Source: Moraxella nonliquefaciens (lineage in GTDB: Bacteria > Pseudomonadota > Gammaproteobacteria > Pseudomonadales > Moraxellaceae). Taken from it: a stretch of DNA of 48,832 nt. The notes below the pieces were generated by a model. It did no database searches. It saw only the letters and a program-made list of their open reading frames with translations, and was not told the origin of the DNA. Location: positions 1 through 48,832 of the forward strand of contig NZ_LXTW01000004.1 in the NCBI RefSeq assembly GCF_001679005.1, read 5' to 3'. The position numbers and the translations under genes were made by a program. Below, piece by piece: positions 24,144 to 33,644 of the stretch. How positions within the stretch are numbered: position 1 is the stretch's first letter; every line of letters starts with the position of its first letter.

Positions 24144-25175
24144 ATGAACCTGCTGGGATTTTTATCTACCAACATTGCCATTGACTTAGGTACTGCCAAT
24201 ACCTTGATTTATGCTCCTGGTAAGGGCATTGTGCTTGATGAACCAACAGTGGTGGCATTGCGTTCTAACCGCACCCAAAACCAAACGGTAGCAGCGGTAG
24301 GTATCGATGCCAAACAGATGCTGGGGCGTACCCCTGACAATATCACTGCCATTCGCCCATTAAAAGACGGTGTGATTGCTGATTTTGAGGTCACACAGCA
24401 GATGTTAAAGCATTTTATTAAAAAGGTTAAAGTCAAACGCTTTTTGGCAGATCCGAACGTGGTTGTGTGTGTGCCATGTAAATCCACTTTGGTAGAGCGA
24501 CGTGCCATTGAAGAAGCGGTACGTTCGGCAGGGGCCAATAGCGTGCATATCCTAGAAGAGCCAATGGCAGCAGCGATTGGAGCAGGACTACCTGTACATG
24601 AAGCAAGTGGTTCTATGGTGGTGGACATCGGTGGTGGCACAACTGAGATTGCTGTAATCTCACTGTCAGGCTGTGTATATTCAGACTCTATTACCATTGG
24701 CGGTGATAAATTTGATGATGCCATTATTAACCATGTCAAAAAAACGCATGGCTGCTTTATTGGCGAGACGACCGCCGAACGCATCAAAAAAGAAGTGGGT
24801 ACGGCCGTTTTTGATGACAAAGAAAATTTAGAGGTTGAAGTGCGTGGACGTTCAATGGCAGAGGGTGTGCCAAAGACTTTTACCGTCAATTCCAAAGAAA
24901 TCCAAGAAGCGTTGGCTGAGCCTGTCTCTGGTATTGTATATGCGGTCAAACTTGCCTTGGAGCAGACCCCACCTGAACTATCATCAGACATTGCTGAACA
25001 TGGTGTGGTACTCACAGGAGGGGGAGCGTTACTGCGTAATTTAGATAAACTTGTCTCAAAAGAAACAGGACTGCCTGTATTCGTTGCCGAAGACCCTTTA
25101 ACCTGTGTGTCTCGTGGCGGTGGCAAGGCACTTGATTTTATTCATGATAAGTCGCTGTCAATGATTTTTGTCTAA
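24144..25175 (+). CDS. mreB: Rod-shape-determining actin homologue MreB
   Basis: The start at the ATG at 24144 gives the canonical N-terminus NLLGFLSTNIAIDLGTANT. The 343-residue actin fold shows phosphate-1 (DLGTANTLIY), phosphate-2 (VVDIGGGTTEIAV) and adenosine (VVLTGGGALLRNLD) motifs. MreB polymerises under the inner membrane and directs elongation-mode peptidoglycan synthesis. It is followed by mreC and mreD, the standard operon. A full mre set is notable if the organism is a coccus, but coccobacilli such as many Moraxella keep it. Confidence 0.97.
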   Translation: MNLLGFLSTNIAIDLGTANTLIYAPGKGIVLDEPTVVALRSNRTQNQTVAAVGIDAKQMLGRTPDNITAIRPLKDGVIADFEVTQQMLKHFIKKVKVKRFLADPNVVVCVPCKSTLVERRAIEEAVRSAGANSVHILEEPMAAAIGAGLPVHEASGSMVVDIGGGTTEIAVISLSGCVYSDSITIGGDKFDDAIINHVKKTHGCFIGETTAERIKKEVGTAVFDDKENLEVEVRGRSMAEGVPKTFTVNSKEIQEALAEPVSGIVYAVKLALEQTPPELSSDIAEHGVVLTGGGALLRNLDKLVSKETGLPVFVAEDPLTCVSRGGGKALDFIHDKSLSMIFV

Positions 25176-25336
25176 ATCATACAATAATGAGCGGTGTTTA
25201 TTCACCATTTTTTGTGTTATATTTTGTGTTGTAAAGGGCGGTATGCTCTACCCATTTCGGTCTATTTTGGCATGAAAATGGTCATCCGATTCTTAAACGC
25301 AGATTTTTTCATTAATGTACACATAAAGGTCTGGCG

Positions 25337-26203
25337 ATGCTTCCAAGCATATTCTCACAAAAACCTGTATTTGCACGCATGACGATTGTATTTTTGGTGC
25401 TTGCCTTGATTTTGATGCTTCTTGACAGCAAAAACCCCCAATGGTTTGATGGTATTCGTCGCCTAAGTCATGCCTCCATGCAACCCATCTATCAAGCATC
25501 CCTAGGGCCGTCTTATGCCATGGAATACGCCAGTCATGCCATCTATACCAAAGAAGCCTTGCGTCGTGAGAATATCCGATTGCAAACAGAACTGCTCCAA
25601 GCTCGTGCCAAGCTTCAAACCCAAGATTATCTATTTGCCCAAAATGCTCGCCTAAAAGGTGTGCTTAGTACCACACAGTCTGGTGAACATCATCTGCTTT
25701 TAGCACGCATTATTGGTACTGATTCTAACCCCCTAAAACAAGTAGTGGTGCTTAACAAAGGCACCAATGACGGCGTGCAAATCGGACAGACGGTCATCGA
25801 TGAGCATGGTATCATCGGACAGGTATTAAATGCCTACCCAAATACATCACGTCTGCTACTTATTACAGATGAACAGCAATCGGTGGCGGTCGTGGTGGCA
25901 CGTACAGGACAGCGTGCGATGGTTTCAGGTGGAGGTGAACCTGACAGTTTGAGCCTAGATTACATCTTTAAGACCGCTGATGTCAAAGTGGGTGATGAGC
26001 TTATCTCATCAGGGCTGGGTGAACGTTTTCCTGCTGGCTATAAAGTGGGGGAGGTTTTGGATATTGATACAACACGTACCGATAATTTTGCTGACATTCG
26101 TGTCAATCCCGCTGCCAATTTTCTAAACAGCAGTTATGTGCTGATTTTACAACCCAAAGACAGGTTTGATTCCAAAAATACAACAGCTCATCGTGCCATA
26201 TAG
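25337..26203 (+). CDS. mreC: Rod-shape-determining protein MreC
   Basis: The 288-residue protein has a short cytoplasmic end, one membrane helix (about 14-32, MTIVFLVLALILMLL), a periplasmic coiled coil (about 70-100, ALRRENIRLQTELLQAR) and the two-part beta-barrel domain (about 110-275, with VVVLNKGTNDGVQIGQTV, GIIGQVL and VKVGDELISSGLGERFPAGYKVG in two parts). MreC links MreB and PBP2/RodA. It lies between mreB and mreD. Confidence 0.95.
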   Translation: MLPSIFSQKPVFARMTIVFLVLALILMLLDSKNPQWFDGIRRLSHASMQPIYQASLGPSYAMEYASHAIYTKEALRRENIRLQTELLQARAKLQTQDYLFAQNARLKGVLSTTQSGEHHLLLARIIGTDSNPLKQVVVLNKGTNDGVQIGQTVIDEHGIIGQVLNAYPNTSRLLLITDEQQSVAVVVARTGQRAMVSGGGEPDSLSLDYIFKTADVKVGDELISSGLGERFPAGYKVGEVLDIDTTRTDNFADIRVNPAANFLNSSYVLILQPKDRFDSKNTTAHRAI

Positions 26204-26221
26204 GACTTACACAGCCTACTC

Positions 26222-26710
26222 ATGAACTCAAAAGCTTTTTTAATCATTGGTATCATCATCAGTTTTGTGGTGGCGTCCATGTTCAATGTCTATCCTTTGG
26301 GGTATGATATGGCAGGTATTCGCCCCATGTTTTTGGCGATGGTACTTGTCTTTTGGGTAATGTATCGCTCGCCCATGATGGGCGTGTGGGCAGTGTTTTT
26401 GGTGGGATTGGTTTCAGATTTGCTCTTGGGTACGCATTTGGGACATCAGGCATTTGGTGCGGTGCTCATGGCGTTTATCATCAGAGTGTTGCTTTTGTAT
26501 ACCAAAGAGCTGTCTTTGTCGCAGGCGTGGATATTGGGGGCGATTGGTTTGAGTATTTATCAGGCATCACTGTGGATATTGCAGGGATTTTCTCATGCTC
26601 AGTTTGTGTGGACAGGTGTGGGGTCGCTTATCAGTAGCATTGTTCTGTTTCCGATGATGTGGTATCCGCTATACTGGATAAATCGTCAACTAAAAGAGCG
26701 TGCCTACTGA
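26222..26710 (+). CDS. mreD: Rod-shape-determining protein MreD
   Basis: The 162-residue product is almost entirely hydrophobic, with five to six predicted membrane helices. Features include FNVYPLGYDMAGIRPMFL, VFLVGLVSDLLLGTHLGHQAFG and a C-terminal WYPLYWINRQLKER. The stop overlaps the maf start (TGATG). It follows mreC by 18 bases. Confidence 0.93.
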   Translation: MNSKAFLIIGIIISFVVASMFNVYPLGYDMAGIRPMFLAMVLVFWVMYRSPMMGVWAVFLVGLVSDLLLGTHLGHQAFGAVLMAFIIRVLLLYTKELSLSQAWILGAIGLSIYQASLWILQGFSHAQFVWTGVGSLISSIVLFPMMWYPLYWINRQLKERAY

Positions 26711-27354
26711 TGAACATACCGCTTATTTTGGCATCCACATCGCCCAGACGGCGTGAGTTATTGACACATTTATACACCCCCTTTACGGTCAAGTCGGTGG
26801 ATATTGATGAGCGATTTTATACCAATGAAAGTCCACACGACTACATCATGAGGATGGTTAGTGCTAAGGCGTGCGTAGCGTGTGCAGACGTACAGATGGC
26901 GGTTGTGATTACAGCAGATACCATCGGTGTGGTAGATGATGAGATTTTGACCAAACCTACCGATAAGGCTCACGCTTTTGCCATGTGGAATAAATTATCC
27001 GATAACACGCATGAAATCTGGACGGCGGTGTGCGCTAGTGTGGTTAAAGATGGAAAAATCATCTTTCAAAAAGTTATCAAAGTTACAACCGAAGTGACAT
27101 TTATTAAACTCACCGAACATCAAAAAGAGCAATACTGGACAACGGCAGAACCAACCGATAAAGCAGGAGCTTATGCCATTCAAGGCGGTGCGATGGCATG
27201 GGTGCGAACCATTAATGGCAGTTATACCAATGTGGTGGGCTTACCCCTTGCTCAAACAGCACAACTCATTGATGAATGTATAAGCAAATATTGGCTTTTT
27301 GGTGATAACCATGGTGATAAATGGACTCATCATCACAGCACAGACCATTTTTAA
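26710..27354 (+). CDS. maf: Maf-family nucleotide pyrophosphatase
   Basis: The 214-residue product begins NIPLILASTSPRRRELL, the Maf signature that binds the nucleotide phosphate, with ITADTIGV carrying the catalytic Asp and DKAGAYAIQGGAMAWV the later conserved loop. Maf proteins hydrolyse dTTP/UTP or modified nucleotides, and which one cannot be told here. The start overlaps the mreD stop. The 20-residue C-terminal tail is His-rich and unusual (GDNHGDKWTHHHSTDHF). Confidence 0.92.
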   Translation: MNIPLILASTSPRRRELLTHLYTPFTVKSVDIDERFYTNESPHDYIMRMVSAKACVACADVQMAVVITADTIGVVDDEILTKPTDKAHAFAMWNKLSDNTHEIWTAVCASVVKDGKIIFQKVIKVTTEVTFIKLTEHQKEQYWTTAEPTDKAGAYAIQGGAMAWVRTINGSYTNVVGLPLAQTAQLIDECISKYWLFGDNHGDKWTHHHSTDHF

Positions 27355-27437
27355 ATTTTCCCAAACCACTAACACCCAAAGGCAGACACACCCCAATCAA
27401 CTTGCCCTAATTTATTTATCTGACCACATCGTCTTTT

Positions 27438-29009
27438 ATGTCAAAACATGCCCTAATCAACGCCACAGCCTTTGAGACCCGACTTGTCATTACTGATGAT
27501 GGCAGGATTGATGAGGTATTTATTGAGCGGACACAAACACGCAGTTTGGTAGGGAACATTTATTTGGGGACAGTGATACGGGTACTGCCTGCCATGGGGT
27601 CGGTATTCATTGATATTGGGCGTGAACGTTCGGCATTTTTATCTCAAAGTGACATCATGCCATCAATTCATCAAAGACAAGATGAGCATTCCACACAGTC
27701 CAAACTTGACCTTAGGCTTTTTCCAAAAGTTGGCGAACGCATTGTTGTTCAGGTTACCAAAGATGAGATTAGCACCAAAGGGGTACGTGTAACCATGCAC
27801 GTTGCATTGGCAGGACGATATTTGGTTTATCTGCCCACATCGCCACAGTCAGTTGGTGTGTCTACTCGCATCGGTGTTAAGGCTCATCGCAATAAGCTAA
27901 AAGCCCACTTGATGGCTCTACTTGACCGAACATCGCTGGTAGGAGGTGTCATCGCTCGTAGTACGTGCAAGCAGGCATTTGATGATGAGACATTGGTGAA
28001 GATGGGCGAGTGTATGCAGGCGGAGCTTGACCATCTGTGTATGTTATGGGCGGACATCAGTCAAGCACGCACACAGGCAAGCCTACAAAAAGCCAAGCAT
28101 GCCTTACTTTACCAAGAGCTACCCTTAGCAGAGCGTGCCCTTCGTGATATCATCACTGATGATATTAAAAGTGTGTGGATTGATGATAAAACCACTTATC
28201 AGCAAATGCTTCGTGCCAGCCATACATTTATGCCATCCATTGCCTCCGCCATTTATCATCATGACAAGCCAACCACCCCACTGTTTGCACAATCTGTGCC
28301 TGATAAATACCATCTGTCTGTGCCTAATATTGAGACCCAGTTAGCAGATGCTTTGTTGAGACGTTGTCCGTTGCCATCTGGTGGTTATCTTATCATTGAG
28401 CATACCGAAGCGATGACAACCATTGATGTTAATACAGGCTCATTTGTGGGGCAGAGCAAGACAAATTCACAGTCAAAAGCAAGCATGAATGTGGCTTATG
28501 AGACCAACAAAGAAGCGGTCACTGCCATCGCTCGTGAGTTAAAAGTACGTAATATTAGCGGTATTATCATCTTAGATTTTATTGACATGGATGAACCGAC
28601 CCATCGTCAAATGGTACCAGATATGCTTGCCCAAGCATTAAAGTCAGACTCTGCTACAACCAACATCACTCAAATTAGCAAGCTGGGATTGATTGAGATG
28701 ACCCGCAAACGCACACGCCTAAGCTTATCTGATGAATTGTGTGTGTCTTGCCCAACCTGTCATGGTACAGGCAGGATAAAAAGTTTGCAGACAGTGGCGT
28801 TTGAGATTCTAAGGTCGCTTATGAGTCAGCTGGCAAGTAATACTTCTTTTAAAAAGCCCAACGTAACGATACAGGTTAATCAGGCAGTGGCAGACCATTT
28901 GTCATCACATCAAGATTTGTCCAATTTACAAAAAATAACAAATTCATCCATTCATCTATCCATAAACACAACTTATCATCAAGAGCAGTACGTGATTTTG
29001 GTAGAATAA
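27438..29009 (+). CDS. rng: Ribonuclease G
   Basis: The 523-residue product is somewhat longer than E. coli RNase G (489). Domains: an S1 domain (about 35-125, GNIYLGTVIRVLPAMGSVFIDIG), RNase H-like and DNase I-like catalytic region with TTIDVNTGSFVG (metal-binding Asp) and ISGIIILDFIDM (second Asp), then the Zn-link motif CPTCHGTG near 435 that bridges the dimer. No RNase E-type C-terminal scaffold exists. It processes 16S rRNA 5' ends and mRNAs. It follows mre-maf, a common arrangement. Confidence 0.95.
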   Translation: MSKHALINATAFETRLVITDDGRIDEVFIERTQTRSLVGNIYLGTVIRVLPAMGSVFIDIGRERSAFLSQSDIMPSIHQRQDEHSTQSKLDLRLFPKVGERIVVQVTKDEISTKGVRVTMHVALAGRYLVYLPTSPQSVGVSTRIGVKAHRNKLKAHLMALLDRTSLVGGVIARSTCKQAFDDETLVKMGECMQAELDHLCMLWADISQARTQASLQKAKHALLYQELPLAERALRDIITDDIKSVWIDDKTTYQQMLRASHTFMPSIASAIYHHDKPTTPLFAQSVPDKYHLSVPNIETQLADALLRRCPLPSGGYLIIEHTEAMTTIDVNTGSFVGQSKTNSQSKASMNVAYETNKEAVTAIARELKVRNISGIIILDFIDMDEPTHRQMVPDMLAQALKSDSATTNITQISKLGLIEMTRKRTRLSLSDELCVSCPTCHGTGRIKSLQTVAFEILRSLMSQLASNTSFKKPNVTIQVNQAVADHLSSHQDLSNLQKITNSSIHLSINTTYHQEQYVILVE

Positions 29010-29509
29010 TAACGAATTTTTGTAAACGAATTATCTAAAAATAAATCAACCCATTAAAATCGTAATGTTTTGTAAATTTGATGAATTTTAAGATAAAAAC
29101 AAGCAAATTTAACGAATTTTTTGCCACAAAATCAAGTATTGTTCTTGCTTTATCTGATTTTTCGTGTATAATGGATACACTTTTCTTGTTTAGCGTTGCG
29201 TTTAAGAAGTCAATCATTGCTGGTTGACTGGCTTAGATGAGTAATTATCTGATGACTTATTTGATGATAAGTATCTTTGGATATTTTGCAAGTAGTGAGT
29301 AGGGTTTGCCCCAAAGCGAATCAACGCCACAGCCAAAGCATCGATTTTGGCACTATAAACAACAGCTCTGTTGCCAGTATTCATGTTTGGCGGACAGGGA
29401 TTGTATTATTTTGTCCGAAGCGGTTCTAGGACAAAATTTATCAAAATAACATGACTGAAATCCAAGTGATAGAAGTTTTATAAAGCACTTAATTTAGGAG
29501 CTTGTTGGC
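29010..29509. promoter_or_regulatory. S10 operon promoter and 330-base leader
   Basis: There is no ORF. A strong promoter, TTGCTT (29145-29150), 16 bases, TATAAT (29167-29172), gives a leader of about 330 bases before rpsJ. In the leader, GGACA at 29392-29396 can pair with TGTCC at 29412-29416, and several further short pairings are possible. A long structured leader is where L4 acts in the E. coli S10 operon. That function is inferred by position only. Confidence 0.65.
29145..29172 (+). promoter_or_regulatory. Main S10 operon promoter
   Basis: TTGCTT and TATAAT separated by 16 bases, at the end of a very AT-rich stretch (UP-element-like A/T tracts at 29085-29140), 340 bases upstream of rpsJ. 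It is the best sigma-70 match in the region. Confidence 0.75.
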
Positions 29510-29821
29510 ATGGCTAACCAGAGAATCCGTATCCGACTAAAATCTTTCGACCATCGTCTGATTGACCAGTCGGCACAAGAGATTGTCGATACCGCAAAGC
29601 GTACAGGTGCACAAGTTTGTGGTCCTGTTCCCTTGCCGACTCGTATTGAGCGGTTCAACGTATTGACATCACCACACGTCAACAAAGACGCTCGTGACCA
29701 GTATGAAATTCGCACCCATAAACGTATGATTGACATCGTTCAACCTACTGACAAAACAGTAGATGCATTGATGAAGTTAGATTTGGCGGCTGGTGTTGAT
29801 GTTCAAATCGCCCTGGGCTAA
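29510..29821 (+). CDS. rpsJ: 30S ribosomal protein S10
   Basis: The 103-residue product is full length, with IRIRLKSFDHRLIDQS at the N-terminus, the loop PLPTRIERFNVLTSPHVNK and the tail DVQIALG. S10 also serves as NusE in antitermination. The preceding AGGAG fits. It is the first gene of the cluster; the str operon (rpsL-rpsG-fusA-tuf) that often precedes it is not here, rng being upstream instead. Confidence 0.98.
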   Translation: MANQRIRIRLKSFDHRLIDQSAQEIVDTAKRTGAQVCGPVPLPTRIERFNVLTSPHVNKDARDQYEIRTHKRMIDIVQPTDKTVDALMKLDLAAGVDVQIALG

Positions 29822-29866
29822 GAACAACTGGTTAAATATAAACGATTATAAGTAAGAGGTCTAAAA

Positions 29867-30505
29867 ATGGCGATTGGTTTAGTCGGTATTAAGCGTGGTA
29901 TGACCCGAATATTCACTCAGGCAGGTGCATCTATTCCTGTTACAGTGGTTGAGGTTAACGCAAACCGTATCTCACAAATCAAGACAGTAGACACTGACGG
30001 CTATGATGCAATTCAGATCACCACAGGTGAACGTCGTGAAAGTCGTGTGACTGCTGCACAAAAAGGACACTTCGCAAAAGCTGGCGTTGCTGCTGGTCGT
30101 GATGTTTGGGAATTTAGAGCTGATGCAAGCGAACTTGAAGGTCGTGAAGTTGGCGGCGACATTTTGGTAGATTTATTTGAAGTTGGTCAGCTGGTTGATG
30201 TGACTGGTCAATCCAAAGGTAAAGGCTTCCAAGGTGGTGTAAAACGCCATAATTTCCGAACTCAGGACGCAACACACGGTAACTCTGTGTCGCATCGTGT
30301 ACTTGGTTCTACAGGTCAGAACCAAACACCAGGTCGTGTATTTAAAGGCAAAAAAATGCCAGGTCAGATGGGTAACAAACGTGTTACTGTTCAAGGCCTT
30401 GAAATTGTGTCTATTGATACCGAAAAAGGTGTACTGGTCATCAAAGGTGCCTTACCTGGTGCTAATGGTGGCGATGTTATCGTACGTCCGTCAGTCAAAG
30501 CCTAG
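29867..30505 (+). CDS. rplC: 50S ribosomal protein L3
   Basis: The 212-residue product has the N-terminus AIGLVGIKRGMTRIF and the long loop GSTGQNQTPGRVFKGKK, which reaches the peptidyl-transferase centre. Gln151 in that loop corresponds to the PrmB methylation site of E. coli L3. L3 is a primary 23S rRNA assembly protein. Confidence 0.98.
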   Translation: MAIGLVGIKRGMTRIFTQAGASIPVTVVEVNANRISQIKTVDTDGYDAIQITTGERRESRVTAAQKGHFAKAGVAAGRDVWEFRADASELEGREVGGDILVDLFEVGQLVDVTGQSKGKGFQGGVKRHNFRTQDATHGNSVSHRVLGSTGQNQTPGRVFKGKKMPGQMGNKRVTVQGLEIVSIDTEKGVLVIKGALPGANGGDVIVRPSVKA

Positions 30506-30519
30506 TTGAGGGGATTAAC

Positions 30520-31122
30520 GTGAATTTAAAAACTGTTACAGGTGTGGCGGTTGAACTGTCAGAGACTACATTTGGTCGTGAGTTCAATGAAGCCTTAGTA
30601 CACCAAGTCGTAACTGCTTACCTAGCTGGTGCTCGCCAAGGTACTCGTGCACAAAAAACTCGTGGTGAGGTATCTGGTGGTGGTAAAAAACCATGGCGTC
30701 AAAAAGGTACTGGTCGTGCTCGTGCAGGCTCTATCCGTGGTCCAATTTGGGTTGGCGGTGGTCGTGCATTTGCTGCCAAACCACAAGACTGGTCTCAAAA
30801 AGTAAACCGCAAAATGTATCGTGGTGCCATGCAGTGCATTTTGGCGGAATTGGTTCGTCAAGAACGTTTGGTTTTGGTTGATGACATCGCTGTATCAGCA
30901 CCAAAAACCAAAGAGCTTATCGCTAAGCTGGTAGAACTGAATGCACCACGTGCATTGATTGTTACTCATGAAGTTGATGAGAATCTATACTTAGCAGCTC
31001 GTAACATTCCACATGTGAATGTATTGGGTACTCGTGAAGTTGATCCGGTAAGCTTGGTTTCTTTTGATAAAGTTATCATGACGATTGAAGCCGCCAAGCA
31101 ATTTGAGGAGACACTAGCATGA
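30520..31122 (+). CDS. rplD: 50S ribosomal protein L4
   Basis: The 200-residue protein starts with GTG at 30520 behind GAGGGG. The extended loop (about 40-95; KTRGEVSGGGKKPWRQKGTGRARAG in two parts) lines the exit tunnel and is the site of macrolide-resistance changes. L4 also represses its own operon in E. coli. It overlaps rplW by four bases. Confidence 0.97.
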   Translation: MNLKTVTGVAVELSETTFGREFNEALVHQVVTAYLAGARQGTRAQKTRGEVSGGGKKPWRQKGTGRARAGSIRGPIWVGGGRAFAAKPQDWSQKVNRKMYRGAMQCILAELVRQERLVLVDDIAVSAPKTKELIAKLVELNAPRALIVTHEVDENLYLAARNIPHVNVLGTREVDPVSLVSFDKVIMTIEAAKQFEETLA

Positions 31123-31448
31123 GTAACGCAAGATTATATCAAGTACTAAAAGCCCCTGTTTTTTCCGAAAAATCTCAACGTTTGGGTGATAGCTTAAATG
31201 TTCAGGTTTTTAAGGTGGACAGTAGTGCAACCAAGCGTGAAATCAAACAAGCTGTTGAGTTGATGTTTGAAGGCGTTGAAGTTGTCAAAGTAAACACACT
31301 AAATACCAAAGGTAAAACCAAGCGTTTTGGTCGTGTTGTTGGCAAGCGTTCTGACGTTAAAAAAGCGTATGTAACACTAAAAACAGGTTCAGACGTACAA
31401 ATCGGTGCTGGTGAAGAAGCCACTGGCGAAACAGCGACTAACGAATAA
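31119..31448 (+). CDS. rplW: 50S ribosomal protein L23
   Basis: The 109-residue product has KAPVFSEKSQR and the KVNTLNTKGKTKRFGR loop. It sits at the tunnel exit and docks trigger factor and SRP. The C-terminal tail GAGEEATGETATNE is an acidic extension beyond the usual 100 residues. Its ATG overlaps the rplD stop. Confidence 0.96.
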   Translation: MSNARLYQVLKAPVFSEKSQRLGDSLNVQVFKVDSSATKREIKQAVELMFEGVEVVKVNTLNTKGKTKRFGRVVGKRSDVKKAYVTLKTGSDVQIGAGEEATGETATNE

Positions 31449-31458
31449 GGAATAAAAA

Positions 31459-32286
31459 ATGCCTATCGTAAAAGCAAAACCAACCTCACCAGGTCGCCGC
31501 TTTGTTGAAAAAGTTGTGCATCCACACCTTTATAAAGGTCGTCCTTATGCACCTCTTGTTGAATCAAAGGCAAAAACTGGCGGTCGTAATAATAATGGTC
31601 GTATCACTACCCGCCATATCGGTGGTGGTCATAAGCAAAATTATCGCTTGATTGATTTTAAACGCAATAAAGATGGTATTCTGGCTGTTGTTGAGCGTAT
31701 TGAATATGATCCTAACCGTACAGCACATATTGCTTTATTAAAATATGCAGATGGTGAGCGTCGTTACATTATTGCACCTAAGAAATTGAGCGTTGGCGAT
31801 CAGGTTCAATCTGGCGAAGGTTCTCCCATCCGTCCAGGCAACTGTTTACCATTGAAAAATATCCCTGTTGGTACAGTAATTCATAATATTGAACTTAAAA
31901 TTGGCAAAGGTGCTCAAATTGCTCGCTCTGCTGGTGCAGCGGTTCAGTTATTGGGTCGTGATGGTGCTTATGTCATCGTGCGGTTGCGTTCAGGTGAGAC
32001 ACGTCGTATTCATGCTAATTGCCGTGCGGTTATTGGTGAAGTGTCTAATACTGAAAATAACCTAAAATCACTAGGTAAAGCAGGTGCAGCACGCTGGCGT
32101 GGTGTTCGTCCTACCGTTCGTGGTACAGCGATGAACCCAATTGACCACCCACACGGCGGTGGTGAGGGTCGTAACTTCGGTAAACACCCAACCAGCCCAT
32201 GGGGTCAGAAAGCTAAGGGTCTTAAGACTCGTTCTAACAAGCGTACTGACAGTATGATTATCCGTCGCCGTCGTACCAAGAAATAA
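31459..32286 (+). CDS. rplB: 50S ribosomal protein L2
   Basis: The 275-residue product has the usual length and contains NNNGRITTRHIGGGHKQNYR (split) and the C-terminal NPIDHPHGGGEGR loop with the conserved His near the peptidyl-transferase centre. The C-terminus is basic (RTDSMIIRRRRTKK). Confidence 0.98.
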   Translation: MPIVKAKPTSPGRRFVEKVVHPHLYKGRPYAPLVESKAKTGGRNNNGRITTRHIGGGHKQNYRLIDFKRNKDGILAVVERIEYDPNRTAHIALLKYADGERRYIIAPKKLSVGDQVQSGEGSPIRPGNCLPLKNIPVGTVIHNIELKIGKGAQIARSAGAAVQLLGRDGAYVIVRLRSGETRRIHANCRAVIGEVSNTENNLKSLGKAGAARWRGVRPTVRGTAMNPIDHPHGGGEGRNFGKHPTSPWGQKAKGLKTRSNKRTDSMIIRRRRTKK

Positions 32287-32298
32287 AGGAAAAATTTC

Positions 32299-32574
32299 AT
32301 GCCTCGTTCATTGAAAAAAGGTCCATTTATCGATGCGCATTTGTTTGCTAAGGTTGAGAATGCTCTAGAAAGCAACAGCCGTAAACCGATCAAAACTTGG
32401 TCACGTCGCTCGATGATTCTACCTCAAATGGTGGGTCTAACCATCTCAGTTCATAACGGTCGCACTCATGTGCCAGTTATTGTAAGTGAGCAGATGGTTG
32501 GTCATAAACTCGGTGAATTCGCCCCGACCCGTTCTTATCGTGGTCATGGCGTTGATAAGAAATCTAAAAGATAA
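32299..32574 (+). CDS. rpsS: 30S ribosomal protein S19
   Basis: The 91-residue product has PRSLKKGPFIDAHLF, TWSRRSMILPQMVG and GEFAPTRSYRGHG, all typical. It binds with S13 in the 30S head near the A-site tRNA. Confidence 0.98.
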   Translation: MPRSLKKGPFIDAHLFAKVENALESNSRKPIKTWSRRSMILPQMVGLTISVHNGRTHVPVIVSEQMVGHKLGEFAPTRSYRGHGVDKKSKR

Positions 32575-32583
32575 GGTGCTACC

Positions 32584-32913
32584 ATGGAAGTAACTGCAAA
32601 ATTACGTGGTGCCGCCATTTCGGCACAGAAAGTAAGATTGGTTGCGGACGAAGTTCGTGGTAAGCCAATTGAGCGCGCTTTGGACATTCTAACGTTTAGT
32701 AATAAAAAAGGTGCTAAACTGGTTAAGAAATGCCTTGATTCAGCCATTGCTAATGCTGAACATAATAATGGTTTAGACATTGATACATTGCGTGTCACAA
32801 CCATTTATGTTGATGAAGGTATTACCTTAAAGCGTATCATGCCCCGTGCCAAGGGTCGTGCTGATCGTATCAGCAAACGCACTTGTCATATCACTGTTAA
32901 AGTAGGGGAATAA
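32584..32913 (+). CDS. rplV: 50S ribosomal protein L22
   Basis: The 109-residue product has SAQKVRLVADEVRGK and the tunnel-lining hairpin loop TLKRIMPRAKGRADRI. This loop narrows the exit tunnel next to L4. It is two bases upstream of rpsC. Confidence 0.97.
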   Translation: MEVTAKLRGAAISAQKVRLVADEVRGKPIERALDILTFSNKKGAKLVKKCLDSAIANAEHNNGLDIDTLRVTTIYVDEGITLKRIMPRAKGRADRISKRTCHITVKVGE

Positions 32914-32915
32914 TC

Positions 32916-33641
32916 ATGGGTCAAAAAGTACATCCAATTGGTATTCGTTTGGGCGTTATCAAAAAGCACAATGCTAATTGGTACGCAAATCCAAAACAAT
33001 ACTCTGAATACTTGCTAAACGACTTCAAAGTGCGTGATTTTCTACGCAACAAGTTAAAAGAAGCCATGGTGAGTAATATAATCATTGAACGCCCTACGGG
33101 TGCTGGTAAAATTACCATTCACTCAGCACGCCCTGGTGTGATTATTGGCAAGCAAGGTGCTGATATTGAAGCACTTCAAAAAGACTTAACTAAGTTAATG
33201 GGTGTTCCAGCTCAGGTAAATATCCAAGAGATTACTCAACCTGATTTGGATGCACGTTTGGTTGCTGTTGGTATCGCCAGACAACTTGAAGGTCGTGTGA
33301 TGTTTCGTCGTGCGATGAAACGTGCTGTTCAAAACAGTATGCGTGCTGGTGCTGGTGGTATCAAAGTTGAACTTTCAGGTCGTTTGGGCGGTGCTGAGAT
33401 TGCTCGTACCGAGTGGTATCGTGAAGGTCGTGTTCCATTGCACACGTTGCGTGCTGATATTGATTATGCAGAAGTTCGTGCAGAGACTACTTACGGCACC
33501 ATCGGTGTGAAGGTTTGGATTTTCCGTGGTGAAATTCTAGATGGTATGAATAGCGTTTATAATCCAGCTACAGAAGAAAAGACTCGTGCACCAAAACGCC
33601 GTGGTCGTACCAGCAACCGTCGTAATTCAGACAAGGGGTAA
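32916..33641 (+). CDS. rpsC: 30S ribosomal protein S3
   Basis: The 241-residue product has GQKVHPIGIRLGVIK at the start, a KH domain with ARPGVIIGKQGADIEALQ and the C-terminal fold with RRAMKRAVQNSMRAGA. The basic tail (APKRRGRTSNRRN) is normal. S3 helps form the mRNA entry channel. Confidence 0.98.
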   Translation: MGQKVHPIGIRLGVIKKHNANWYANPKQYSEYLLNDFKVRDFLRNKLKEAMVSNIIIERPTGAGKITIHSARPGVIIGKQGADIEALQKDLTKLMGVPAQVNIQEITQPDLDARLVAVGIARQLEGRVMFRRAMKRAVQNSMRAGAGGIKVELSGRLGGAEIARTEWYREGRVPLHTLRADIDYAEVRAETTYGTIGVKVWIFRGEILDGMNSVYNPATEEKTRAPKRRGRTSNRRNSDKG

Positions 33642-33644
33642 ACC

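Noticed and set aside
24209..25126. A 305-codon open frame antisense to mreB
   Set aside because: It is Ser/Thr/Pro-rich, typical of an antisense shadow, with no domain, and mreB is complete on the other strand.
29174..29509. Possible tRNA or small RNA in the S10 leader
   Set aside because: No cloverleaf, T-loop GTTCRA box or CCA end could be assembled; treated as an mRNA leader.
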